NCBI GenBank assembly: GCA_017454335.1
Contig: JAFTDE010000043.1
Location: 1-49,881 of the forward strand
DNA: 49,881 bases
Direction of reading: 5' to 3'
Source: Bacteroidales bacterium
GTDB taxonomy: Bacteria; Bacteroidota; Bacteroidia; Bacteroidales; UBA932
The notes under the pieces were generated by a model. That model worked only from the letters and a program-made list of their open reading frames with translations. It made no database searches and was not told the origin of the DNA. The first letter of the stretch is position 1, and the number at the start of each line of letters is the position of its first letter. The translations under genes were made by a program, and so were the position numbers. This document shows positions 24,369-32,690 of this stretch, in pieces.

Positions 24369-25454
24369 ATGGACCGCGACTTCGAAGAGATACTCCTCGG
24401 GCAGGACTTCGGCAGGGAAGAGATCAAGGTCCTGCTTGCCGCCGACGGTCCCCGGATGAAACGCCTCCTGGATCGGGCCCGGGAGGTCAAGTTCCGGTAT
24501 CTGGACAACTATGTCCACCTGCGCGGCCTGATCGAATACGGGAACGTCTGCGAGAAGAACTGCCTGTACTGCGGCCTGCGGAGCGGAAACGGGCGGGTGG
24601 CGCGCTATTGTCTCAGTGATGAGGAAGTGCTTGACTGTGCCCGCCTCGCCCAGGAACTGGGCTATGGCTCCGTCGCCCTGCAGAGCGGCGAGCGCAGCGA
24701 TCCCGAATTCATCGCCCGGATCGCGCACCTGGTCCGGGAAATCAAGAAAATAGACGGAGGCAGCCTGGGCGTCACCCTGTCCCTGGGCGAACAGAGCGAG
24801 GAGACCTACCGCCGCTGGTTCGAAGCCGGCGCCCACCGTTACCTGCTGCGCATCGAGTCCTCGTCCGAGGAATTGTATTACAAAATCCACCCCAGGAACG
24901 CCATGCACAGCTTCCAGCGGAGGGTGGAATGCCTGGAGATCCTGAAACGCACCGGTTACCAGACCGGGACCGGCGTCATGGTGGGCCTGCCCTTCCAGAC
25001 GCTGGACCACCTGGCCGACGACCTGCTGTTCTTCAAGCGGATGGATGTGGCGATGGTCGGCATCGGACCCTACATCCCCCATCCCGATACGCCCCTGTAC
25101 CGTTTCCGGGACCAGATCCCTTCCGCCGCCGAACGCCTGGACATGACGCTCAAGATGATCGCTGTCCTGCGCCTGATGATGCCCGAAATCAACATGGTGG
25201 CGGCCACCGCCAACCAGACGGTCGATCCCCAGGGGCGGGAGAAGGCCATTGCGGCCGGCGCCAACGTCATCATGCCGAACCTCACCCCCGGCGAATACCG
25301 GGAGAGCTATTTCATCTACCCCGACAAGGCCTGCGTCAAGGACCAGCCCGACCAGTGCAGATCCTGCCTGGACATCCGTCTGGCGGCTATCGGCCACCGG
25401 ATTCTCTACAATGCCTGGGGAGATTCCCTTGCTTTTACGAAAAAGGCCCGCTAG
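24369..25454 (+). CDS. hydE: [FeFe]-hydrogenase H-cluster radical SAM maturase HydE
   Basis: A 361-residue radical SAM enzyme needed to build the diiron part of the H-cluster. The radical SAM motif is CEKNCLYC (CX3CX2C), followed by the typical GLRSGN turn. Later HydE-family segments are visible (VALQSGER, GVMVGLPFQT, GIGPYIPHPDTPL, NMVAATANQTVDP, MPNLTP). The start at 24369 lies two bases after the preceding stop; the frame is open much further upstream but antisense and in-gene sequence explains that. Last gene of the sensory/maturation operon, converging on hydF with a six-base gap. Confidence 0.95.
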   Translation: MDRDFEEILLGQDFGREEIKVLLAADGPRMKRLLDRAREVKFRYLDNYVHLRGLIEYGNVCEKNCLYCGLRSGNGRVARYCLSDEEVLDCARLAQELGYGSVALQSGERSDPEFIARIAHLVREIKKIDGGSLGVTLSLGEQSEETYRRWFEAGAHRYLLRIESSSEELYYKIHPRNAMHSFQRRVECLEILKRTGYQTGTGVMVGLPFQTLDHLADDLLFFKRMDVAMVGIGPYIPHPDTPLYRFRDQIPSAAERLDMTLKMIAVLRLMMPEINMVAATANQTVDPQGREKAIAAGANVIMPNLTPGEYRESYFIYPDKACVKDQPDQCRSCLDIRLAAIGHRILYNAWGDSLAFTKKAR

Positions 25455-25460
25455 ATCCTG

Positions 25461-26543
25461 CTAGGGCAGGGATATCCGCGAAAGGATGCCCTGCAGTGCG
25501 GCGATCGCGATGCCGTAATTGGTGATGGGTACGCCCGCGAGACGTGCCTTCCGGATGCGCGAGCGCACCAGACGGGCATTTGCGACGCAGGCACCGCAAT
25601 GGATGATCAGGGAGTAGGGCGAGAGGTCTTCCGGGAAGTCATTCCCGGCTGCGATATCCACGGATATGTCTCCGGCTCGTTTCCGCAGCAGCGCGGGGAT
25701 CTTCACCCGCCCGATATCCTCCGTATCCGGTACGTGCGTGCAGGCCTCGGCGATCAGCACGCGGTCGCCGGGTTTGAGCGCGGCGATGGCCCCGGCCCCT
25801 TCCACGAAAGCATGGATGTCTCCCTTGGCGGCGGCCAGCAGCACGGAGAACGAGGTGAGCGGGCATTCCCTCGGGATGCTCCGCTCTACCAGGCCGAAGA
25901 CCTGCGAGTCCGTGATGACCAGGTCCGGCAGGCGGGCGAGGCTTTGCAGTGCGTCTTGCAAGGAATCGGGCGTACAGCTGTGCGGCACGCAGCCCCGGTC
26001 CAGCAGTTCGCGCAGCACCTGGACCTGCGGCAGGATCAGCCGGCCCTTCGGCGCTTCCGAATCCTGCGGCATGACCAGCAGGACGCTGCTGCCGGCATGC
26101 ACGAGCCCTCCCGTGAGGAAGCGCTCCGCTTCCCGGGGCGCGGCTGCGGCCAGGCGCTGCAGCAGGGCGGGAACGGAATCTTCCCGCCGGTGGATGAGGT
26201 AGGGGACGCCTGCCGCATCCAGCGTGGCGATCAGGTCCCGAACGGGTCCGGACGGGACCGTAGCGTCGGGAGCGTCCAGGACCACCGCGATGTCGGTTTC
26301 GTCGATGACGGCACGGCTGCGCCGTTCGCGTTCGCTGCCCAGGATGCCCGTGTCGTCCAGCCCGGCGGTGTCGATCAGCACGCAGGGACCCAGCTCCGGC
26401 AGCTCCACGGTCTTGCGGACCGGGTCCGTCGTCGTGCCGGGTACGGCGCTTACCAGGGAAACCTCCTGGCCGCAGATGGCGTTGACCAGGGTGGACTTGC
26501 CACTGTTCGTGGGCCCGAAAAATGCGATGTGCAGCCTTTCCAT
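25461..26543 (-). CDS. hydF: [FeFe]-hydrogenase maturation GTPase HydF
   Basis: A 360-residue scaffold GTPase that assembles the diiron subcluster and delivers it to apo-hydrogenase. The GTPase domain has the P-loop GPTNSGKST, then PGTTTDP and DTAGLDD. The C-terminal cluster-binding domain has CTH and, about 50 residues later, HCGAC, matching the HydF CxH...HCxxC ligands. The ATG at 26543 falls one base after the hydG stop codon; an in-frame GTG-type extension to 26561 would overlap hydG. Cotranscribed with hydG, downstream of it. Confidence 0.95.
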   Translation of the reverse strand: MERLHIAFFGPTNSGKSTLVNAICGQEVSLVSAVPGTTTDPVRKTVELPELGPCVLIDTAGLDDTGILGSERERRSRAVIDETDIAVVLDAPDATVPSGPVRDLIATLDAAGVPYLIHRREDSVPALLQRLAAAAPREAERFLTGGLVHAGSSVLLVMPQDSEAPKGRLILPQVQVLRELLDRGCVPHSCTPDSLQDALQSLARLPDLVITDSQVFGLVERSIPRECPLTSFSVLLAAAKGDIHAFVEGAGAIAALKPGDRVLIAEACTHVPDTEDIGRVKIPALLRKRAGDISVDIAAGNDFPEDLSPYSLIIHCGACVANARLVRSRIRKARLAGVPITNYGIAIAALQGILSRISLP

Positions 26544-26544
26544 C

Positions 26545-27960
26545 CTAGAAACGGAAATCACGTTTCCCTTCTTCGATCTCCTTCAGGTGCCGCCGCGTGA
26601 TCTCGCGGGTGCGTTCCAGCGGAATGTCGCCGAGGCTGCGCTCGATGAGCGCTTCGCCGACGGCCCGGGTCTCGGGCGAGGCGTAGTCCACCAGGTACTC
26701 CTTCAGGGTCATGATGGCGTTCGGGGTACAGCAGAGGCTGATGTTGCCGCTCTTGCACAGGCTCATGAAACGGTCGCCGGTGCGGCCTTCGCGATAGCAG
26801 GCCGTGCAGAAGCTGGGAATGTGGTCCTGCTCCAGCAGCCAGCGGACGACTTCGTCCAGCGGGCGGGTGTCGGCGACGTCGAACTGCGAGGTCTCGTCAT
26901 GCCGTTCCTCGGTCGTGTAACCGCCCACGCTGGTGCGGGACCCGCCGCTGATCTGGGAGATGCCGCAGTCCAGCAGGGCTTTCCGCATCCGGGCGGATTC
27001 GCGGGTGGAGATGATCATACCGGTGTAGGGGACGGCGACGCGCAGCACGGCCACGATCTTGCGGAAGATGGCGTCCGGCAGCGCATCCGGGAAACTGTCC
27101 AGCGAGATGTCGTCGGCCGGGCAGATACGCGGCATGCTGATCGTGTGCGGACCCACGCCGAAGCGGGCTTCGAGGTGCTCGGCATGCATCAGCAGGCCCA
27201 CCAGTTCATAGCGGTAGCCGCTCAGGCCGAACAGGACGCCCACGCCGACGTCGTCGCAGCCGCCTTCCTGGGCGCGGTCCATGGCCTCGGTGTGCCAGTC
27301 GTAGTCGCTCTTGGGCCCGGTGGGATGGAGCTGTTTGTACTGCTCTTTGTTATACGTCTCCTGGAACAGGATGTAGGTGCCGATGCCGGCGGCCTTGAGT
27401 TTGCGGTAGGATTCGACGTCCGTCGCGGCGATGTTCACGTTGACGCGACGGATGGAGTTCCCGCCCTCCCGGACCGAGTAGATGGTCCGGATGGAATCGA
27501 GGATATACTCCAGGGGATTGTGGACCGGATCTTCGCCCGCCTCGATCGCGAGGCGCTTGTGTCCGGTGCGGATCAGCGCGCGGACTTCCGCTTCGATCTC
27601 CGCCTGGGAGAGTTTCTTGCGCGGAATCGTGCGGTTCTTGGCATGGTACGGGCAATACACGCATCCGTTGATGCAGTAATTGGACAGGTACAGCGGGGCG
27701 AACAGGACGATGCGGTTGCCGTAGAACTTTTCCTTTATTTCGCGGGCCAGGGTATAGATTTTCTCTTCCATCACCGGGTCGTCACATTCCATCAGGACGG
27801 CGGCTTCGCGGTGGGTCAGGCCCTTGCAGAGGGCTGCTTTGGACAGGATTTCCTCCACGCGGGCATGGTTGCGGCTCTGGATCTTCGCTTCGGCGAGGGT
27901 CTCCAGGATCTCTTCGTGATTGATGAAATCGTCCGCGTGGACGGATGCAGGATTGTACAT
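26545..27960 (-). CDS. hydG: [FeFe]-hydrogenase radical SAM tyrosine lyase HydG
   Basis: A 471-residue radical SAM enzyme that cleaves tyrosine to supply CO and cyanide for the H-cluster. The radical SAM motif is CINGCVYC (CX3CX2C). The C-terminal auxiliary cluster motif is CTAC followed after 22 residues by Cys (CX2CX22C), as expected. Other family segments include APLYLSNYC, IAIEAGEDP-like LAIEAGEDP and ISGGSRTSVGGY. Length is typical. With HydE and HydF this completes the maturation set within 4 kb. A near-consensus -7 box lies at 27986-27993. Confidence 0.95.
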   Translation of the reverse strand: MYNPASVHADDFINHEEILETLAEAKIQSRNHARVEEILSKAALCKGLTHREAAVLMECDDPVMEEKIYTLAREIKEKFYGNRIVLFAPLYLSNYCINGCVYCPYHAKNRTIPRKKLSQAEIEAEVRALIRTGHKRLAIEAGEDPVHNPLEYILDSIRTIYSVREGGNSIRRVNVNIAATDVESYRKLKAAGIGTYILFQETYNKEQYKQLHPTGPKSDYDWHTEAMDRAQEGGCDDVGVGVLFGLSGYRYELVGLLMHAEHLEARFGVGPHTISMPRICPADDISLDSFPDALPDAIFRKIVAVLRVAVPYTGMIISTRESARMRKALLDCGISQISGGSRTSVGGYTTEERHDETSQFDVADTRPLDEVVRWLLEQDHIPSFCTACYREGRTGDRFMSLCKSGNISLCCTPNAIMTLKEYLVDYASPETRAVGEALIERSLGDIPLERTREITRRHLKEIEEGKRDFRF

Positions 27961-27985
27961 GGTGTCATGTGTTTAATAAATCCAC

Positions 27986-27993
27986 GAAAGTTA
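27986..27993 (-). promoter_or_regulatory. Near-consensus -7 box TAACTTTC for hydG-hydF
   Basis: Minus strand TAACTTTC matches TAnnTTTG except the last base; 26 bases before the hydG ATG. Confidence 0.4.
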
Positions 27994-28052
27994 ATGATTT
28001 TTCCGAAGAATTCCACCAGCGTAACGGATATGAAAATGATCAGGATTATGTG

Positions 28053-28060
28053 TAAATTTG
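28053..28060 (+). promoter_or_regulatory. -7 promoter box TAAATTTG for the GH106-GH115 gene
   Basis: Exact TAnnTTTG match. Transcription should start near 28067, ahead of the in-frame ATGs at 28075, 28090 and 28096. Confidence 0.6.
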
Positions 28061-28095
28061 AAAATGGAACCAAAATGCGACAGTCTGATATGGAT

Positions 28096-31000
28096 ATGAG
28101 AAACTTTTTTTCCGGGATCGTGATGTGTGCCGTGGCTCTGGCCATGGCCGGATGTACCCCACAGCGGGAGAAAGACCTGGTTGCGGCTTTCGAGAATCCG
28201 CCGCAGGAGGCCAAACCCGTCATGATCTGGCAGTGGATGGACGGCTGGGTCAGTAGGGAAGGCATCACCCACGACCTGGAAGCCTATGCCGAGGCGGGGC
28301 TGGGCGGCGTGCAGAATTTCCAGGTAGGCGGCCCCGAGCAGACGGACTTCGCTTATGAGAAATACCCGGTCGGATCGCCTGGATGGAAGGAGATGATGCG
28401 TTTTGCCATGGAGGAATGCGCCCGGCTGGGGCTGAGTTTCGGCACGCACAACTGCCCGGGATGGTCGTCCAGCGCCTATCCGGATGTGACGCCGGAGTAT
28501 TCGATGCTCGAGCTGGTCTGGACCGTGACGCCCTGGCGTGCCGGGCAGCGCAGCGCAAAGCTGCCGCAGCCTACGGAACGGCTCGGATTCTATCGTGACA
28601 TCTGTGTGCTGGCCCTGCCGGCCGGAGCGGATCCCGTTCCGGCGGATGCCGTGCAGGATGTCAGCGCGGCCATGTCCGGAGACGGGACGCTGGACTGGGA
28701 TCCGCAGGGGCGCAGCTGGGATATATACCGTTTCGGCTATACGACGCTCAACAAGCGGGACGATGCCACTTCTCCCGCCTCCGGTGCCGGTCTGGAATGC
28801 GACAAGATGAGCCGGGAGGCGGTCAGGCGCTTTTTCGAGGGCTATCCTTCGATGATCCTCGACCTGGCCGGTGACCTGGCCGGCAAAACCCTGGTGGACT
28901 TCGAAATCGACAGTTACGAGCAGAAGAGCCAGAGCTGGACCCCGGCGATGGAAGCGGAATTCGCTTCGCACCGCGGCTATGCCCTGCGCGTCTGGCTGCC
29001 GGTGCTGGCCGGACGGACCGTGGAGAGTGCTGCGCGCAGTGCGCAGTTCCGCTCCGACTGGAAAGCGACGATTGAAGACCTCTTTGCCGAGAACTATTAT
29101 GCCTATATGTCCGAACTCGTCAAGCAGACGCCCGGAATGCGCCTGCTGATCCAGCCTTACGGCGATCCGCTCGATCCGGAGAAGGTCGCCAGCCAGGACG
29201 AGGATTTCATTCTCTGCGGCGAATTCTGGACCAATCCTCCCACCTGGGGAGGACGGAGCATCTACCAGGTCTCGGAGCTGGCCCACAAGCTGGGCCGCCG
29301 GGAAGCCTACGCCGAAGGATTCACCTGCTGGCCGATGAATGCCTGGGAAGACGATCCCTACAAACTCAAGGTTGTCGCCGACAAGGTGTTCTGTGTGGGG
29401 ATCAACCGCCTCATGCTGCATGCGGCGGCTTCCAATCCCTGGCCCTGGGCAGAGCCCGGCATGACTTTCGGCAAGTGGGGGACCCAGTTCACGCCCGGCA
29501 GCACCTGGTGGAAAGCCGGTGGTGCCAAGGCGCTCTTCCGCTATTTCGCCCAGTGCCAGGCCTTGCTGCAGCGCGGTGAGTTCGTGGAGAACCAGGTGGA
29601 AGGCGAGTTGCTGTGGATCCACCGGCGTGAAGGCGATATCGACATCTATTTCATCTCCAACCAGAAGACGGACCGGGCCGTGACGGTGGACCTGCCCTTT
29701 GCGCAGGGACTCGTCCTGGATCCCGGCGGATCGGAGTTCGTGGTGCTGCGCGGCGGCAGGCGGCTCCCCGTCACGCTGAATCCGGGCGGTGTGCGCTCGG
29801 CCCTGGCGCTCCAGCCGCAGCAGACGCTGGAAGGTCCCTGGACGCTCAGCTTCCCCGAAGGGCTCGGCGCTCCTTCGCAGGTCACCCTGGACAGCCTGAC
29901 GGACTGGAAGGACCATGGTGATCCGGGTGTGAAGTATTTCTCCGGCACGGCCTCTTACCGCAGGACCTTTTCCGCTGAGCGGCCCCGGGGCGGACGGGCA
30001 TTCCTGGATCTGGGGGAGGTGAACGTGATGGCGGAAGTCCTGGTCAACGGCCGCTCCTGCGGCCTGCTCTGGCGTCCGCCTTTCGTCGCGGACGTGACGG
30101 ATGCGCTGCGTGACGGCACCAACGAACTGGAGATCCGGGTGACGAATCTCTGGGTCAACCGGATGATCGGCGATGAATTCGAACCGGACGACATCGTCTG
30201 GGGCGAGCCGTTCCGATACGGCTATGCGCCCGGGAACCCTACCGTCGGCAGCATGATCCGGGAAGTCCCGCAGTGGCTGGAAGAGAATCAGCCCCGTCCT
30301 TCGCAGGGCCGCCACGCCATCATGAGTTTCAAGTTCTTCAGCCGCTATGCCCCCCTTCGCCCTTCCGGCATGCTGGGGCCTGTCCGGCTGATGACCGACG
30401 GTCCGCGTGCGGCTTTCCGCCTGGACGCCGGATCGGAGGTAACGGTCCGTTCTGCGGTGCAGGATCCCGTGGCCTGTACGGCACTGGATATCTTCGGAAA
30501 GGATGTGCGGAACGTCCTCTCGGCGGAATGCCGGCTCACGGACAGGGATGCGCAGGTCCTGCTGGCCCTGGCCGGTGACCCGGCTTTCGCCGGCGATCCG
30601 GATGTCTCTTCGCTTGCCGGACGGCACGAAGCTTTCGTCATGAAGGTCCTGCCGGACGGCCGGCTGCTGCTGGCCGGCAGCGACGGCCACGGCGTTGCAT
30701 ACGCCTTGATGGAGTTCTCCCGGATGATCGGCGTATCGCCCTGGGAATGGTGGGCGGACTGCAGCCCCGCACCCCGGAAGGATTTCGTCCTGGAGGCGGG
30801 TTTCAAGCTGTTCCGCGAACCTTCCGTGGCGTACCGGGGCATCTTCATCAACGATGAGGATTTTGCCTTCGTCCCCTGGGTGACACGGACGCTGGAACCC
30901 ACGGATATCCCCGGCCGGATCGGCCCGCAGACGCATGCGAAGATCTTTGAACTGCTGTTGCGGCTGCGCGCCAATACCTTCTGGCCGGCGATGCACGGCA

Positions 31001-32544
31001 GTTCCGTGCCGTTTTTCCTGACGGAAGGGAACCGCGAGGTGGCCCGGCAATACGGGATCTACATCGGCACCTCCCACTGCGAGCCGATGGCCAGCAACGC
31101 CAACGGTGAATGGCGTGTGCGCGGGAAAGGGGAGTACAACTTCATCTCCAACCGGGAGCGGGTGCTGGATTTCTGGCGCGACCGCGTTTCTTCCGTGAAG
31201 GACCAGGAGATCATCTATACCCTCGGCATGCGGGGCATCCATGACGGTCCGATGAGCGGGGCCGACACCCCCGAGGCCCAGAAAGCCGCCCTGGCCGAGG
31301 TGCTTGCGGCCCAGCGTTCGATGCTCTCTGCGGAAGTGAACCCCGACCTGACCCGGATTCCGCAGGTGTTCATTCCCTACAAGGAAGTGCTGGACGCCTA
31401 CGAAGCGGGGCTGGAAGTCCCGGAGGACGTGACGCTGATGTGGTGTGACGACAACTACGGATACATCCGCCATTTCCCGACGGAGCAGGAACGCTCCCGC
31501 CCGGGCGGCAACGGGGTCTATTATCACGTTTCCTACTGGGGCCGTCCCCACGACTATCTCTGGCTGGGGACTTTCTCTCCGGCCCTGCTGTACCAGCAGA
31601 TGGGACTGGCCTTCGACAGGGGCATCCGGAAAATGTGGATCCTCAATGTCGGGGACATCAAGCCGGAGGAGTACCAGATCGAACTGTTCATGGACATGGC
31701 CTGGGACATGGATGCGGTCCGCAAGTCGGGCTGGCAGGAACACCTGCACGCTTTCCTGACGCGGGAATTCGGGCCGCGCCTGGCTTCCGGAACCCTTCCG
31801 GTCCTGCTGGAACACTACCGGCTCGCTTACATCCGCAAGCCGGAATTCATGGGGGCGACGCGGGAAGAAGAGCGGGATCCCTCCTACCGCGTCGTCAAGG
31901 ATCTGCCCTGGAGCGAGGCTTACGTCCGGGAAAGGATGGCTGCTTATGCCGCCCTGTACGACAAGGCGGAATCCCTGGCGGAGAAAGCCGCGCCGCAGCG
32001 CAGGACGGCTTTCTATCACCTGGTCCAGTATCCGGTCCAGGCGGCGGCCCGGATGAATGAAAAGGCCCTGCAGGCCCAGCTTGCCCGCCATGGACTGGCC
32101 GACTGGGCCGGGGCGGATGCCGCCTATGACGCCATCCAGGAGCTGACAGCCCGGTACAACCAGGGGAAATGGGACGGGATGATGAATGCTGCACCACGCT
32201 CCCTTCAGGTCTTCCGCCGTTTCCCGCACGAAACGTGGATACACCCGTGCGGCAGGATCCCCGCGTGCTTTATGAGTGGGACGGCGCCGATGCCCGGGGC
32301 GCTGTGCAGCCCTGCGAAGGGCTCGGATACAACGGCCGGGCTGCGCTGCTGCCCTGTGGAGAGACGGTCGACTTCCGCTTCCGCTCGGCGGCGGACCCGG
32401 TGCTGGTTTCCCTCCGGATGGTGCCCACCCATCCCGTGTCCGGAACGCAACTGCGCCTGTCCCTGTCCGTGGACGGGGCGCAGCCGGTGGTGTTCCCGTA
32501 CGAGACCTACGGCCGCAGCGAGGAGTGGAAGGAGAATGTCCTGA
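28096..32544 (+). CDS. Fusion glycoside hydrolase: GH106 alpha-L-rhamnosidase plus GH115 alpha-glucuronidase
   Basis: An exported lipoprotein with signal MRNFFSGIVMCAVALAMAGC. The ATG at 28096 gives the best signal; 28090 and 28075 are alternatives, and the frame is open far upstream only antisense to hydF/hydG. Residues about 30-765 are GH106-like (PVMIWQWMDGWVSREGI, GLSFGTHNCPGWSSSAYPD, ending in a galactose-binding-like fold and SGMLGPVRLM). Directly after, residues about 770-1375 are GH115-like (SVAYRGIFINDEDFA, LRLRANTFWPAMHGSSVP, WILNVGDIKPEEYQ, YNQGKWDGMM). There is no second signal peptide between them. Near 32220 the GH115 homology leaves this frame and continues in the -1 frame to 32675; this frame runs on as low-complexity Arg/Cys/Pro-rich sequence to 32544. 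Probable role is removal of rhamnose and alpha-glucuronate side chains from a plant or algal glycan. Confidence 0.85.
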   Translation: MRNFFSGIVMCAVALAMAGCTPQREKDLVAAFENPPQEAKPVMIWQWMDGWVSREGITHDLEAYAEAGLGGVQNFQVGGPEQTDFAYEKYPVGSPGWKEMMRFAMEECARLGLSFGTHNCPGWSSSAYPDVTPEYSMLELVWTVTPWRAGQRSAKLPQPTERLGFYRDICVLALPAGADPVPADAVQDVSAAMSGDGTLDWDPQGRSWDIYRFGYTTLNKRDDATSPASGAGLECDKMSREAVRRFFEGYPSMILDLAGDLAGKTLVDFEIDSYEQKSQSWTPAMEAEFASHRGYALRVWLPVLAGRTVESAARSAQFRSDWKATIEDLFAENYYAYMSELVKQTPGMRLLIQPYGDPLDPEKVASQDEDFILCGEFWTNPPTWGGRSIYQVSELAHKLGRREAYAEGFTCWPMNAWEDDPYKLKVVADKVFCVGINRLMLHAAASNPWPWAEPGMTFGKWGTQFTPGSTWWKAGGAKALFRYFAQCQALLQRGEFVENQVEGELLWIHRREGDIDIYFISNQKTDRAVTVDLPFAQGLVLDPGGSEFVVLRGGRRLPVTLNPGGVRSALALQPQQTLEGPWTLSFPEGLGAPSQVTLDSLTDWKDHGDPGVKYFSGTASYRRTFSAERPRGGRAFLDLGEVNVMAEVLVNGRSCGLLWRPPFVADVTDALRDGTNELEIRVTNLWVNRMIGDEFEPDDIVWGEPFRYGYAPGNPTVGSMIREVPQWLEENQPRPSQGRHAIMSFKFFSRYAPLRPSGMLGPVRLMTDGPRAAFRLDAGSEVTVRSAVQDPVACTALDIFGKDVRNVLSAECRLTDRDAQVLLALAGDPAFAGDPDVSSLAGRHEAFVMKVLPDGRLLLAGSDGHGVAYALMEFSRMIGVSPWEWWADCSPAPRKDFVLEAGFKLFREPSVAYRGIFINDEDFAFVPWVTRTLEPTDIPGRIGPQTHAKIFELLLRLRANTFWPAMHGSSVPFFLTEGNREVARQYGIYIGTSHCEPMASNANGEWRVRGKGEYNFISNRERVLDFWRDRVSSVKDQEIIYTLGMRGIHDGPMSGADTPEAQKAALAEVLAAQRSMLSAEVNPDLTRIPQVFIPYKEVLDAYEAGLEVPEDVTLMWCDDNYGYIRHFPTEQERSRPGGNGVYYHVSYWGRPHDYLWLGTFSPALLYQQMGLAFDRGIRKMWILNVGDIKPEEYQIELFMDMAWDMDAVRKSGWQEHLHAFLTREFGPRLASGTLPVLLEHYRLAYIRKPEFMGATREEERDPSYRVVKDLPWSEAYVRERMAAYAALYDKAESLAEKAAPQRRTAFYHLVQYPVQAAARMNEKALQAQLARHGLADWAGADAAYDAIQELTARYNQGKWDGMMNAAPRSLQVFRRFPHETWIHPCGRIPACFMSGTAPMPGALCSPAKGSDTTAGLRCCPVERRSTSASARRRTRCWFPSGWCPPIPCPERNCACPCPWTGRSRWCSRTRPTAAARSGRRMS

Positions 32545-32675
32545 ACAATCAGGCCGTTCGGGATACCGTGCTGCACCTGTCCGGAAAAGGCATCCACACC
32601 CTGGCGCTCACCGCCCTGGACGAGGGGGTGATCCTGGACCGGATCCTGGTATGCGAAGCGCCGGAAGGCCGGTAA
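32223..32675 (+). CDS. GH115 C-terminal domain in the -1 frame (frameshifted continuation)
   Basis: From about 32223 the next frame encodes ARNVDTPVRQDPRVLYEWDG and ends GVILDRILVCEAPEGR at 32675. Its YGRSEEWKENVLNNQAV and GKGIHTLALTALDEGV segments are the expected C-terminal beta domain of GH115 enzymes, so the gene is split between two frames. A heptamer TTTCCCG at 32220-32226, in phase as X-XXY-YYZ, would allow a -1 slip that joins the frames exactly here. A single missing base, either genuine or from sequencing, explains it equally well. The joined product would be about 1526 residues. Confidence 0.7.
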   Translation, partial: PARNVDTPVRQDPRVLYEWDGADARGAVQPCEGLGYNGRAALLPCGETVDFRFRSAADPVLVSLRMVPTHPVSGTQLRLSLSVDGAQPVVFPYETYGRSEEWKENVLNNQAVRDTVLHLSGKGIHTLALTALDEGVILDRILVCEAPEGR

Positions 32676-32690
32676 ACGGAAAGAATCGTT

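Noticed and set aside
26224-28095. Upstream extension of the GH106-GH115 frame, antisense to hydF and hydG
   Set aside because: The stretch has no domain signal, overlaps two certain maturase genes, and the true start is fixed by a lipoprotein signal peptide and a promoter box.
27991-32244. A very long open frame on the minus strand opposite the GH106-GH115 gene
   Set aside because: Its translation is rich in Arg, Pro and Gly with no recognisable domain, and the plus strand carries clear enzyme motifs throughout. Long antisense frames are expected at this GC content; the same applies to 16023-18278, 18275-20098, 21431-23824, 4220-6001 and 45129-46640 on the minus strand.
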